Origin: Mucilaginibacter xinganensis
GTDB taxonomy: Bacteria > Bacteroidota > Bacteroidia > Sphingobacteriales > Sphingobacteriaceae
DNA length: 64,000 bases
Direction: 5' to 3'
Assembly: GCA_026225055.1 (NCBI GenBank)
Contig: JAMFSA010000009.1
Coordinates: forward strand, 1-64,000
This document shows positions 35,180 to 44,032 of this stretch, in pieces. The translations under genes and the position numbers were made by a program. Position 1 is the first letter of the stretch. Each line of letters opens with the position of its first letter. The notes below the pieces were generated by a model that was not told where the DNA came from, searched no databases, and saw only the letters and a program-made list of their open reading frames with translations.

Positions 35180-37570
35180 ATGATAAAAACTGAAAGCATT
35201 GAAAAAACAAGCTGCTACCATTGCGGCAATGATTGTGAAACTCCGGCTTATGTTGTTGAAGAAAAGCACTTCTGCTGCTTAGGCTGTAAAAGCGTTTTCG
35301 AGGTGTTATCGGCAAGTAATCTTTGTAATTATTACTCCTATAATGATCATCCCGGTGTTAACAGGGCTAAAGTTGATAAACGTTTTGACTATTTAAACGA
35401 GCCGGATATTATAAACGAGCTTATTGATTTTAAGGATGATGATACAACCATTATCACCTTTTATATACCTCATATACATTGCAGCTCGTGCCTGTGGCTA
35501 TTGGAGCAGCTTAACAAAATGAACCACGCCATACATTACAGCAGGGTTGATTTTTTAAAGAAACAACTGAATGTACGCTTTAATCATAATCAACTTACAT
35601 TGCAGCAACTGGTGGAACAATTATATGATATTGGCTACGAACCTGTGATCAGCCTGCAGGATATCATCAAAAAACAAAACACACCCGAGAAAGATAACCT
35701 GGTGTTAAAAATTGCAGTGGCGGGTTTTTGCTTTGGTAATGTGATGCTGTTAAGTTTTCCCGAATATTTTGGGATCTCCGTTTATGAACAAACCTTTAAG
35801 CATTTCTTCGGACTGGCTAATATTGTGTTTGCCTTGCCGGTGGTATTTTACAGCGGCTGGGGATATTTTGTATCAGCATGGCAAAATCTAAAAGTAAAGA
35901 ACCTGAATATTGATTTTCCGCTGGCGCTGGGTATCGCGGTTTTGTTTTTAAGGTCGGTAGTTGATGTGATTATTAATAACGATCCGGGATTTACCGATAC
36001 GCTTTGCGGGCTGGTCTTTTTCCTGCTGATAGGCAAATTTGTACAGCGGAAAACCTATTACCATATCTCTTTTGAGCGCGATTACCGTTCCTTTTTCCCA
36101 GTCGCGGTAAACGTGATAACTGATAATATCGAAAAACCTGTCCCTTTATCACAACTGCAAACAGGGCAACGGGTAGTTATTCGCAATAATGAGATTATCC
36201 CGGCTGATGCTATTTTGCTAAAGGGCCGAGCTATGGTTGATTTTAGCTTTGTTACCGGCGAATCCATCCCCGTAAATAAAACATTGGGTGAAATCATTTA
36301 TGCAGGCGGCCGCCAAACCGGCGAAGCCATTGAACTGGAAGTAGTAAAATCGGTATCACAAAGCTACCTCACCCAACTGTGGAACAACGAGGCATTCACC
36401 CGGCAGAAAAATAATAACAACCAAACATTTAATGAAAAGGTAAGCAAGTATTTCACCGTGGTACTGCTGGCTATTGCATTTGGTTCACTATTGTTTTGGC
36501 TGCCGTTTAATGCGGGACGTGGACTTGCGGCGTTTACCGCAGTACTCATAGTGGCCTGCCCGTGTGCGCTGGCATTAAGCACGCCGTTTACTATGGCAGC
36601 AGCGCTCAGTATTTTCGATCGCAATCTGTTCTATTTGAAAAATACACAGGTAGTTGAGCACATGGCGGCCATAGATACCATCGTGATGGACAAAACCGGT
36701 ACTATCACAAATAGTGACACCAACAATATTAAGTTAAATGGCGAATTAACTGATATCCAGCAGCAACTGATCTACAGCGCATGTACAAATTCTATACACC
36801 CCTTATCGAGGATGATATGTGACTATTTGGGGCAGTTACCAAAGCTTCCGTTAAGAAAGTATGAAGAGATACCCGGTAAAGGAATTGTGGCATGGATCGG
36901 TGATCATGATTTACTGATTGGCAGCAAAGGTCTCATCTTTAATGAAACTGATGAAAAATTCACCAAAACAGCAGTTCATATTTTAATTGATGAGCGTTAT
37001 CTGGGCTATTTTGCAATAGAGCACAATTACCGGGCAGGAATGGAAAATATAACAAACCTCAACCCCGATTATCAGCTATACCTGCTCTCAGGCGATCAGG
37101 ATCATGAAAAGAATGACCTGCTTAGATTCTTTAGGTCAGCAGATCAAATGCACTTTAACCAATCCCCGCAGAGCAAACTGGATTTTATCCGGTCATTACA
37201 AGATAAAGGAAATAAAGTAATGATGATCGGCGATGGATTAAATGACTCCGGCGCGTTAAAACAAAGTGACCTGGGCGTAGCTATCACCGATAATGTAAAT
37301 AATTTTTCACCGGGGAGCGATGCCATTATGGATGGCAGGTCGTTCAAAAAACTGCCTTCATTCTTACGTTTTGCTAAAGATACGGTGAAGATCATTCATT
37401 GTTCATTTGCCATCTCTTTAACCTATAACCTTATTGGTTTAAGCTATGCCGTAACCGGGAAATTATCGCCGCTTATTGCAGCCATACTCATGCCTGTAAG
37501 TACGGTAACAATCATTTCATTCACCACACTGGCAGCTCATTTTGCCGCTAAAAAACGCCACCTGTTATGA
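35180..37570 (+). CDS. ccoI: CcoI/FixI-type copper P-type ATPase for cbb3 oxidase assembly
   Basis: A 796-residue P1B ATPase from the ATG at 35180, which has AGGGA just before it; an upstream ATG at 35138 adds 14 unconserved residues. Residues about 5-45 form the Cys-rich N-terminal domain of CcoI-type pumps (CYHCGNDC, HFCCLGCKSVFEVL). An HMA domain with IHCSSCLWLLEQL follows, then eight predicted helices with the CPC ion motif (VACPCALALSTP), the phosphorylation site MDKTGTI and the hinge GDGLNDSG. CcoI proteins move copper outward to supply the CuB centre of cbb3 oxidase. The gene overlaps ccoS by ATGA and heads the ccoSNOQPGH cluster. Confidence 0.94.
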   Translation: MIKTESIEKTSCYHCGNDCETPAYVVEEKHFCCLGCKSVFEVLSASNLCNYYSYNDHPGVNRAKVDKRFDYLNEPDIINELIDFKDDDTTIITFYIPHIHCSSCLWLLEQLNKMNHAIHYSRVDFLKKQLNVRFNHNQLTLQQLVEQLYDIGYEPVISLQDIIKKQNTPEKDNLVLKIAVAGFCFGNVMLLSFPEYFGISVYEQTFKHFFGLANIVFALPVVFYSGWGYFVSAWQNLKVKNLNIDFPLALGIAVLFLRSVVDVIINNDPGFTDTLCGLVFFLLIGKFVQRKTYYHISFERDYRSFFPVAVNVITDNIEKPVPLSQLQTGQRVVIRNNEIIPADAILLKGRAMVDFSFVTGESIPVNKTLGEIIYAGGRQTGEAIELEVVKSVSQSYLTQLWNNEAFTRQKNNNNQTFNEKVSKYFTVVLLAIAFGSLLFWLPFNAGRGLAAFTAVLIVACPCALALSTPFTMAAALSIFDRNLFYLKNTQVVEHMAAIDTIVMDKTGTITNSDTNNIKLNGELTDIQQQLIYSACTNSIHPLSRMICDYLGQLPKLPLRKYEEIPGKGIVAWIGDHDLLIGSKGLIFNETDEKFTKTAVHILIDERYLGYFAIEHNYRAGMENITNLNPDYQLYLLSGDQDHEKNDLLRFFRSADQMHFNQSPQSKLDFIRSLQDKGNKVMMIGDGLNDSGALKQSDLGVAITDNVNNFSPGSDAIMDGRSFKKLPSFLRFAKDTVKIIHCSFAISLTYNLIGLSYAVTGKLSPLIAAILMPVSTVTIISFTTLAAHFAAKKRHLL

Positions 37571-37734
37571 GCATAATTTACTTTTTGATAGGCTGCAGCA
37601 TATTGCTGGCGCTTATTTTTTTAGGTGCCTTTTTTTGGGCGCAGTGCAGCGGTCAAAATGACGATCTCTACACGCCATCCATGCGCATACTGCTCGATGA
37701 TGAGGATGAGGACGAGCCTGAACCAAGAAAGTGA
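37567..37734 (+). CDS. ccoS: CcoS, cbb3 oxidase maturation protein
   Basis: A 55-residue protein: MSIIYFLIGCSILLALIFLG forms the single membrane helix, followed by AFFWAQCSGQNDDLYTPSMR and an acidic tail rich in Asp and Glu. Size, helix and the 'W(A).(sg)Q.DD...P' segment are those of CcoS/FixS, needed for heme and copper insertion into CcoN. Its ATG overlaps the ccoI stop (ATGA), and ccoN starts 85 bases later. Confidence 0.92.
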   Translation: MSIIYFLIGCSILLALIFLGAFFWAQCSGQNDDLYTPSMRILLDDEDEDEPEPRK

Positions 37735-37819
37735 CAGCAATCATCTTTTCAGCCAACAAGCGTCATTCTGCAGTCAGCCTTAGCGCAATAGTTTTACATC
37801 CATAAACAATACCACTTTT

Positions 37820-39943
37820 ATGCAGCCTGAAAAATTTTACTATGACAATAAGATCGTCCGGAATTTCGGTATCGCCACCGTGATCTGGGGGATCGCCGGG
37901 ATGAGTATTGGCCTCCTGATAGCTATACAATTGTATTACCCTGGAGCAAATATGCACAACCAATACACCACGTTTGGCAGGATACGGCCCCTGCATACCA
38001 ACGCGGTGATATTCGCCTTTGTGGGTAACGCCATTTTTATGGGCGTTTATTACTCGTTACAGCGTTTGCTAAAGGCGCGTATGTTTAGCGATACCCTCAG
38101 CGCTATACACTTTTGGGGCTGGCAATTAATAATAGTCAGCGCCTTAATAACCCTGCCGCTGGGTTTCACCACCTCGCATGAATATGCCGAACTGGAATGG
38201 CCCATTGATATTGCCATCACCATTATATGGATAGTATTTGGTTGGAATATGTTCGGCACTATACTTAAACGCCGCGAAAGGCACCTGTATGTAGCCATAT
38301 GGTTTTACATCGCTACGTTTGTAACCATAGCGGTGCTTCACATTGTAAATTCTGTTGAAATACCGGTTACCTTTTGGAAAAGTTACATGGTTTATGCCGG
38401 TGTGCAGGATGCGCTGGTGCAGTGGTGGTATGGGCATAATGCGGTAGCATTCTTTCTTACTACACCATACTTGGGTATGATGTATTACTTTCTGCCTAAA
38501 ATGGCAAACAGGCCCATCTACTCCTACAAACTAAGTATACTGCACTTTTGGGCGTTGATATTTATCTATATATGGGCCGGCCCGCACCATTTATTATATA
38601 CCACATTGCCGGGCTGGGCACAATCATTAGGTGTTGCATTTTCTATAATGCTGATAGCGCCAAGCTGGGGTGGTATGATCAACGGTTTGCTAACCCTCCG
38701 CGGCGCGTGGGATAAAGTACGTGACGAACCTGTACTGAAATTTATGGTGGTTGGCTTAACGGCCTATGGTATGGCCACCTTTGAAGGCCCTATGCTGGCA
38801 CTTAAACAGGTTAATGCCATAGCCCACTTTACCGACTGGATCATAGCACACGTACATATGGGTGCTCTCGGCTGGAACGGCTTTTTAACCTTCGCCATAT
38901 TATACTGGCTGATACCACGCATATACAGAACAGAGTTATACTCTAAAAAACTGGCATCGTTCCACTTTTGGATCGGTACGCTGGGAATATTATTCTATGT
39001 GATACCATTATACTGGGCAGGCTTTACCCAGGGATTGATGCTGAAGGAATTTACACCCGAAGGTATTCTGAAATACAATTTCCTGGAAACCGTATTGCGC
39101 ATTATACCCATGTGGGTAACCCGCTCACTGGGTGGTAGCATGTATTTAACTGGTGTGTTGGTTATGGCTTATAACTTAACCCGTACCGCCTTACAAGGTA
39201 AACTATTGGCAAATGAGCCTGCACAAGCTATGCCTTTAGCACCTGTAAGCACCATGGAAAGAGAAAACAGCTGGCACCGCAGACTTGAGCGCAGGCCAAT
39301 ACAGTTAATGATAGCCGCCTTGCTGGTGATATTGATCGGATCTTTTGTTGAGCTGATGCCAACGTTAACCATAGCATCAAACATACCAACCATTGCCAGT
39401 GTAAAACCATATACCCCGCTGGAATTGCAGGGGCGCGACCTTTTCATCAGAGAAGGTTGTATGGGCTGCCACTCGCAAACAGTAAGGCCATTCCGGTCTG
39501 AAACGGAACGTTACGGGCAATATAGTAAAGCTGGTGAATTTGTGTATGACCACCCTTTCCTGTGGGGATCAGAACGAAAAGGTCCGGACCTGGCAAGGAT
39601 TGGTGGTAAATACCCTAACGCGTGGCATTATAATCACCTGATGGATCCACGCTTGATGTCGCCGGGCAGTATTATGCCGGATTACGACTGGCTCATCACC
39701 CAGGACCTGGATACTACCACCACCATCGCCAAAATAAATGCGATGCGAAAAATTGGCGTTCCGTATCCCGCAGGTTATGAATACAAAGCCAACCACGACC
39801 TGGATTTACAAGCAAAAGCCATAGCGGCTGATCTGGCGCAGAACCACATCAAAGTTTCAAGCCGCAAGGAGATAATCGCCATTACAGCTTACCTGCAAAG
39901 GTTAGGTCAGGATATTAAAGCAGATAAAACAACCTCTAAATAA
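37820..39943 (+). CDS. ccoN: Fused CcoN-CcoO, cbb3 cytochrome c oxidase subunits I and II
   Basis: A 707-residue fusion. Residues 1 to about 470 are the catalytic heme-copper subunit CcoN: RPLHTNAVIFAFVGNAIF (heme b ligand His), WWYGHNAVAFFL (CuB His), GPHHLLYTTLPGW (CuB His pair) and IAHVHMGALGWNG (heme ligands). After a further helix (about 495-515) comes the CcoO mono-heme domain with EGCMGCHSQTVRPF and MPDYDWL. It reduces oxygen to water at very low oxygen and pumps protons. N-O fusion is common in Bacteroidota and needs no frameshift here. Confidence 0.96.
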   Translation: MQPEKFYYDNKIVRNFGIATVIWGIAGMSIGLLIAIQLYYPGANMHNQYTTFGRIRPLHTNAVIFAFVGNAIFMGVYYSLQRLLKARMFSDTLSAIHFWGWQLIIVSALITLPLGFTTSHEYAELEWPIDIAITIIWIVFGWNMFGTILKRRERHLYVAIWFYIATFVTIAVLHIVNSVEIPVTFWKSYMVYAGVQDALVQWWYGHNAVAFFLTTPYLGMMYYFLPKMANRPIYSYKLSILHFWALIFIYIWAGPHHLLYTTLPGWAQSLGVAFSIMLIAPSWGGMINGLLTLRGAWDKVRDEPVLKFMVVGLTAYGMATFEGPMLALKQVNAIAHFTDWIIAHVHMGALGWNGFLTFAILYWLIPRIYRTELYSKKLASFHFWIGTLGILFYVIPLYWAGFTQGLMLKEFTPEGILKYNFLETVLRIIPMWVTRSLGGSMYLTGVLVMAYNLTRTALQGKLLANEPAQAMPLAPVSTMERENSWHRRLERRPIQLMIAALLVILIGSFVELMPTLTIASNIPTIASVKPYTPLELQGRDLFIREGCMGCHSQTVRPFRSETERYGQYSKAGEFVYDHPFLWGSERKGPDLARIGGKYPNAWHYNHLMDPRLMSPGSIMPDYDWLITQDLDTTTTIAKINAMRKIGVPYPAGYEYKANHDLDLQAKAIAADLAQNHIKVSSRKEIIAITAYLQRLGQDIKADKTTSK

Positions 39944-39951
39944 TTACGCGC

Positions 39952-40143
39952 ATGTTTGATCAATTTGTAAAAGACGTTTCGGGAAAAGAAATGTACCTAA
40001 TTTTCTCACTATGGATATTCCTGGTATTCTTCGTGGTAGTATCCATCCTACTTTATATCACCAAAAAACAACATGTGGATCATATGAGCGCCCTGCCACT
40101 GGAGGATAGCGATATAGATTCAACACAAACCTTACAACTATGA
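39952..40143 (+). CDS. ccoQ: CcoQ-like small membrane subunit
   Basis: A 63-residue protein with one helix (YLIFSLWIFLVFFVVVSILL) and a short polar tail. It is too short to identify by motif. Its size, topology and place between ccoNO and ccoP match CcoQ, a non-catalytic subunit that stabilises the cbb3 complex. Its stop overlaps the ccoP ATG by four bases. Confidence 0.75.
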   Translation: MFDQFVKDVSGKEMYLIFSLWIFLVFFVVVSILLYITKKQHVDHMSALPLEDSDIDSTQTLQL

Positions 40144-41066
40144 AATATTTACGTGCAATAGTATTGTTTAGCTTATGCATAGGAACCATACCCGCATTTG
40201 CTGAAACTGATGACCACAGTATGATCCCACCTGACATACAAAACTACATTGGTTATGGTGCCATAATAGCTGTGCTGATATTGTTTGTTATTGTGATGCT
40301 GGTTTTGCTGCGCACTTTCAGGGTTTTAACCCGGCTGGTATTAAAATCAGAAGGTTATACCAATGAGCAGATAGCCGCTGAAATGTACCCTGCCAAAGTA
40401 AAAAAGGCAGCTAAACCCAAAGGCGAGGTTTGGAATAAATTGCTTGAACTTAGGCCGCTCTCCGAAGAAAAAGAGATCCTGATAGCGCATGATTACGATG
40501 GCATACAGGAACTGGATAACCCGATCCCCGGCTGGTTTATGTACCTGTTTTATATCACAATAATCTTTGCGGTGGGTTATTTGCTGAATTATCATGTGTT
40601 CCATATCGGCCAGTTACAGTATGAAGAATATAAAACCGAAATGGTGCAGGCCGATATCGCCAAAAAACTTTACCTGAGCAAAGCCGCTAACCAGGTTGAT
40701 GAAAACACGGTTAAACTGGTACACGATCCCACAGTTATAGCATCCGGCGAAGCCATATTTAAACAAAACTGCGTGCCCTGCCACGGCGATCACGCGCAGG
40801 GCGTGGTTGGGCCTAACTTAACAGATGATTACTGGCTGCATGGCGGCAAAATAAACGACCTGTTCAAAACAGTGAAATACGGTGTGTTGACCAAAGGGAT
40901 GCCAACGTGGGAGAAGGTTTTATCGCCCAAACAAATATCAGATGTGGTTAACTATGTAAAATCATTACATGGCTCAAACCCGGCTAACCCCAAAACGCCG
41001 CAGGGTGTTAAAGAAACCGATGATGCGGCAGCTTCATCGGTAAAAAAAGGTAATAGTAACAGCTAA
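40140..41066 (+). CDS. ccoP: CcoP-like cbb3 oxidase cytochrome c subunit, single heme
   Basis: A 308-residue protein: signal-like helix at the start (IVLFSLCIGTIPAFA), a second helix (YGAIIAVLILFVIVMLVLLR), the CcoP-type DNPIPGWFMYLFYITIIFAV segment, and one cytochrome c domain with NCVPCHGDHAQGVVGPNL and a Met ligand in KGMPTWEKVL. Proteobacterial CcoP has two CXXCH hemes; only one is present, as in other Bacteroidota. It passes electrons to CcoO/CcoN. Confidence 0.92.
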   Translation: MKYLRAIVLFSLCIGTIPAFAETDDHSMIPPDIQNYIGYGAIIAVLILFVIVMLVLLRTFRVLTRLVLKSEGYTNEQIAAEMYPAKVKKAAKPKGEVWNKLLELRPLSEEKEILIAHDYDGIQELDNPIPGWFMYLFYITIIFAVGYLLNYHVFHIGQLQYEEYKTEMVQADIAKKLYLSKAANQVDENTVKLVHDPTVIASGEAIFKQNCVPCHGDHAQGVVGPNLTDDYWLHGGKINDLFKTVKYGVLTKGMPTWEKVLSPKQISDVVNYVKSLHGSNPANPKTPQGVKETDDAAASSVKKGNSNS

Positions 41067-41070
41067 GCAA

Positions 41071-41274
41071 ATGAGCGGACTACTGGCGGCGAAAGATAAT
41101 GGTGAACGGAAATGGATGTATCCCTCTGTACGCAAAGGCGATTATTATAAATGGCGCAGCAGGCTAAGCTATGCTTACCTGCTGCTTTTTTTCTGCGGAC
41201 CATTTATACGCATAGGCGGCCAGCCGCTGCTTATGCTGAATGTGATCGACCGGCAGTTTGTACTGTTAGGGTAG
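41071..41274 (+). pseudogene. ccoG: N-terminal part of CcoG, cut off by an in-frame TAG
   Basis: Sixty-seven residues matching the CcoG/FixG start: NGERKWMYPSVRKGDYYKWR and the first membrane helix (AYLLLFFCGPFIRIGGQPLL), ending DRQFVLLG then TAG at 41272-41274. The family continues straight on with 'vFWPQDxF', exactly what follows in the same frame. The stop therefore interrupts a single gene running 41071-42438. CAG to TAG is one transition away. Sequencing error, real mutation and readthrough are all possible. Confidence 0.8.
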
Positions 41275-42438
41275 GTGTTTTGGCCGCAGGATATTTTCAT
41301 CTTCATGATAGCTTCGCTGGTGTTTGTAGTATGCGTGGTTCTCTTCACCATTGCGTTTGGCCGGATATTTTGTGGCTGGATCTGTCCGCAAACCATATTT
41401 ATGGAAATGGTTTTCCGCCGGATAGAAATTGCAATTGAGGGCGATGCCAATAAACGTAAAAAGCTGGATGCCGGACAATGGAGTAATGAAAAGATCTGGA
41501 AGAAAAGCCTGAAGCACTCCATTTTCATTATCATCTCTTTTTTAATTGCCAATACTTTTCTGGCTTATATTATCGGTAGTCAGGGTTTAATCAAGATCAT
41601 TATTGAACCCATTAACCAGCATTGGGTTGGCTTTTTTAGCATCTGGGTTTTCACCATTGTGTTTTATCTGGTTTACAGCCAGGTACGCGAGCTGGTTTGT
41701 ACGGTGATATGCCCCTATGGCAGGTTGCAAGGGGTGCTAATGGATGAGCATACCTTAGTTGTTGCTTATAACGATGTTAGAGGAGAGCCACGCGGCAAAC
41801 TGGATAGAACAGGACTGCTACAAAAAGGCGATTGTGTGGATTGCAGCTTATGCGTAGCCGTTTGCCCTACGGGGATAGACATACGCAAAGGCACACAAAT
41901 GGAGTGCATTAACTGTACTGCCTGTATTGATGCCTGCGATGAGGTGATGGATAAGATCCATAAACCACGCAACCTGATCGGCTATTTTTCTGAAGATATG
42001 ATCCGCGCTAAAAAGAAGCCTTCTTTTAATATAAGAATGATGGGTTACAGCGGTGTTATAGCCCTGTTGCTGGTGGTACTATCCTATTTTATTTTTAGCC
42101 GCACCGATATGGATATTACCGTAATGCGCAGCGCGGGCATGTTATACCAGGAGCAGCCGAATGGCTACATCAGCAATATTTATAATGCTGATATCACCAA
42201 CAAAGCCAATACTAACAGGCCGGTTACGATAAGGGCTGAAGATCCGGCAATCAAAATAAGATACATACAGGCACCCGGTATTGTGGCTAAAGGTAGCGAT
42301 GTAAAAACTGTGTTTTTTGTGCTGATACCTGCTAATAAGTTGCAGTCGCTAAAAACTGATGTGCGTTTGCAGCTCATATCGGGCAACAAAATTATTGAAA
42401 CCGTTACTACAACGTTTGTAGGGCCATTAAACAATTAA
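41275..42438 (+). CDS. ccoG: CcoG/FixG polyferredoxin-like protein, main part after the stop
   Basis: 387 residues in the same frame as the fragment before the TAG, beginning GTG TTT TGG (VFWPQDIFIF). It holds several membrane helices, GRIFCGWICPQTIFMEM, VICPYGRLQGVL, and two 4Fe-4S motifs (CVDCSLCVAVCPTGID and CINCTACIDACD), plus a C-terminal immunoglobulin-like domain. CcoG acts in cbb3 oxidase assembly, probably as a copper or iron reductase. Independent translation from the GTG would give a protein lacking the first helix; no ribosome-binding sequence is obvious, though reinitiation right after the TAG is conceivable. Treat it as a probable pseudogene until the TAG is confirmed. Confidence 0.85.
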   Translation: MFWPQDIFIFMIASLVFVVCVVLFTIAFGRIFCGWICPQTIFMEMVFRRIEIAIEGDANKRKKLDAGQWSNEKIWKKSLKHSIFIIISFLIANTFLAYIIGSQGLIKIIIEPINQHWVGFFSIWVFTIVFYLVYSQVRELVCTVICPYGRLQGVLMDEHTLVVAYNDVRGEPRGKLDRTGLLQKGDCVDCSLCVAVCPTGIDIRKGTQMECINCTACIDACDEVMDKIHKPRNLIGYFSEDMIRAKKKPSFNIRMMGYSGVIALLLVVLSYFIFSRTDMDITVMRSAGMLYQEQPNGYISNIYNADITNKANTNRPVTIRAEDPAIKIRYIQAPGIVAKGSDVKTVFFVLIPANKLQSLKTDVRLQLISGNKIIETVTTTFVGPLNN

Positions 42439-42439
42439 A

Positions 42440-42865
42440 ATGATGAATTGGGGAAAAGCAACCATAGTTGTATTGATAGTATTTGTACTTGGGATCTGTA
42501 GTTTAGGCTATTATATGTTTACCGCTCCTGCTGATGATTACGACCACCAGTATTATGAGGACGGACTAAATTTCGATCATGATTATAACCGCGAGCAGCA
42601 GGTAGTTAAAGACCATGCCCAGCCAACCATAATTATTGATACCTGTTGCGTGAAGATCACATTTCCGCAGGTTGTTAAAGGGCAGGTGAAATTTATGCGC
42701 CCTTCAAGCGATGCAAAGGACAATACCTATCCGCTTGATAATTCGGGTGGAAGGGTTATTGAAATCCTCACCAAAAGCCTGACTAAAGGGCAATGGCAAT
42801 TGGTATTCAACTGGAAAAGCGGCGGTAAGGATTATTTATACCAGCATGAAGTCTACATAAAATGA
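42440..42865 (+). CDS. ccoH: CcoH/FixH-family protein
   Basis: A 141-residue protein with an N-terminal helix (ATIVVLIVFVLGICSLGYYM) and a periplasmic domain (YEDGLNFDHDYNREQQVVKD, then GQWQLVFNWKSGGKDYLYQH), the FixH pattern. FixH helps insert or stabilise copper or heme in the cbb3 complex. It starts one base after the ccoG stop and overlaps the next gene by ATGA. Confidence 0.9.
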   Translation: MMNWGKATIVVLIVFVLGICSLGYYMFTAPADDYDHQYYEDGLNFDHDYNREQQVVKDHAQPTIIIDTCCVKITFPQVVKGQVKFMRPSSDAKDNTYPLDNSGGRVIEILTKSLTKGQWQLVFNWKSGGKDYLYQHEVYIK

Positions 42866-43551
42866 GCAACGACGAAATAGCATTTTTTATAGGCCTGTTT
42901 GGCAGTATCCATTGCATTGGCATGTGCGGTCCGCTGGCCTTTGCCGTGCCAGTTTTTGAAAATAAATGGTGGCTGGTGGTTATTGATAAAACACTTTATA
43001 ACCTTGGCCGGATAATTACTTATTCGTGTTTAGGTTTATTAGTCGGGTTTATCGGTAAGCAATTATGGCTGTATGGCTTTCAGCAAGGCATAAGCCTGGC
43101 AAGCGGGCTCTTTATTATAATGGCAGGCTTTTCCCGATTATTTAAGATAAAATTATCCGGTGCCAAAATGTTCCCGGCATTGTTTGCCCCTGTAAATAAG
43201 CTATTGGCCTATGCGCTGGCACACCGTGGCGGTCATTTTGTTATCGGGCTTATCAACGGTCTTTTACCATGCGGTTTCGTTTACCTGGCATTGGCAGGCG
43301 CTATAAATACGCCATCGCCAACCAGTGCGGGGCAGTATATGCTCTTCTTTGGCCTGGGCACTTTCCCGCTAATGCTATTGGCAACAATCGGCTCTGGATT
43401 TGTGGGCCCGCTCTTCAGACGGCGGATAAACAGGGTAATACCGTATTTAATGGTGTGCCTCGGTTTTTGGTTTATACTGCGGGGTTTAAATTTAAATATC
43501 CCGTATCTCAGCCCCGCTAAACAAACATCGGGTATAAGTAATTGCCGGTAA
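42862..43551 (+). CDS. TauE/SafE-like (DsbD_2-type) membrane protein of the cbb3 cluster
   Basis: A 229-residue six-helix membrane protein. GSIHCIGMCGPLAFAVP and its internal repeat LINGLLPCGFVYLALAGA carry the paired Cys/Pro motifs of the 'sulfite exporter TauE/SafE / cytochrome biogenesis transmembrane' group found after fixH in many bacteria. The likely role is metal or thiol transfer during oxidase assembly; transport substrate is unproven. It overlaps ccoH by four bases and ends the oxidase operon. Confidence 0.85.
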   Translation: MSNDEIAFFIGLFGSIHCIGMCGPLAFAVPVFENKWWLVVIDKTLYNLGRIITYSCLGLLVGFIGKQLWLYGFQQGISLASGLFIIMAGFSRLFKIKLSGAKMFPALFAPVNKLLAYALAHRGGHFVIGLINGLLPCGFVYLALAGAINTPSPTSAGQYMLFFGLGTFPLMLLATIGSGFVGPLFRRRINRVIPYLMVCLGFWFILRGLNLNIPYLSPAKQTSGISNCR

Positions 43552-43564
43552 ATTGTACTACTGT

Positions 43565-43582
43565 AAGTGATGCCAATCACTT
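43565..43582. promoter_or_regulatory. CRP/FNR-type dyad upstream of the small membrane protein gene
   Basis: AAGTGA-TGCCAA-TCACTT, a perfect inverted repeat with 6-base spacer, centred 79.5 bp upstream of the ATG at 43653. Same motif and nearly the same distance as at ccoI, the kinase gene and the D-LDH gene. Confidence 0.7.
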
Positions 43583-43652
43583 TTTTAGCAGTTTGAGATC
43601 ATGGTACAGGCAGCTAAATAGCGGCATTTTTGATTCATAAAATTTATCAATT

Positions 43653-44000
43653 ATGGCAACTATATTAAATAGCCCCGTAAGCTGGGCAAATGAAGGAACA
43701 GTTAAAAACAACGCGGTACAAACTGAAAGCAAATTGACCACATTCATTAATAGCCAGAAAAATTATGTTACCGCCTGGTTCTTAATTTCACTGATGGTTC
43801 AGGGTGTATTCTTTTTGCCGATACCCGCGGTGCTTATCTTTAGTTTTAATGCGCCTGCCTACATCCTGGTATTTACGCTGGGCTTATTTTTTGCAAATAT
43901 TATTGCAGGCATGAGCGGTGCCGGTGTTAAAGCCATAATCACCCTATTTGCAACCAGTGTAATAGTGCATGCGCTTCTTGTGGCCATTTTTACAATTTAA
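43653..44000 (+). CDS. Small membrane protein of unknown function in the oxygen regulon
   Basis: A 115-residue protein I do not recognise. A polar N-terminal 40 residues precede three predicted helices: AWFLISLMVQGVFFLPIPAV, AYILVFTLGLFFANIIAGMS and AIITLFATSVIVHALLVAIF. It lacks Cys motifs and heme-ligand patterns. It stands between the oxidase assembly genes and hemH with its own upstream CRP/FNR dyad, so it is probably made under low oxygen. A role in heme, oxidase or respiratory membrane function is inference from context only. Confidence 0.75.
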   Translation: MATILNSPVSWANEGTVKNNAVQTESKLTTFINSQKNYVTAWFLISLMVQGVFFLPIPAVLIFSFNAPAYILVFTLGLFFANIIAGMSGAGVKAIITLFATSVIVHALLVAIFTI

Positions 44001-44032
44001 GGCACATTCATTTTAATTAGGGTGAGCCGTTA

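Noticed and set aside
41272..41274. TAG in ccoG as a recoded codon (for example pyrrolysine)
   Set aside because: No recoding gene or structure is visible here and other genes in the window use normal stops. A point mutation or sequencing error is simpler.
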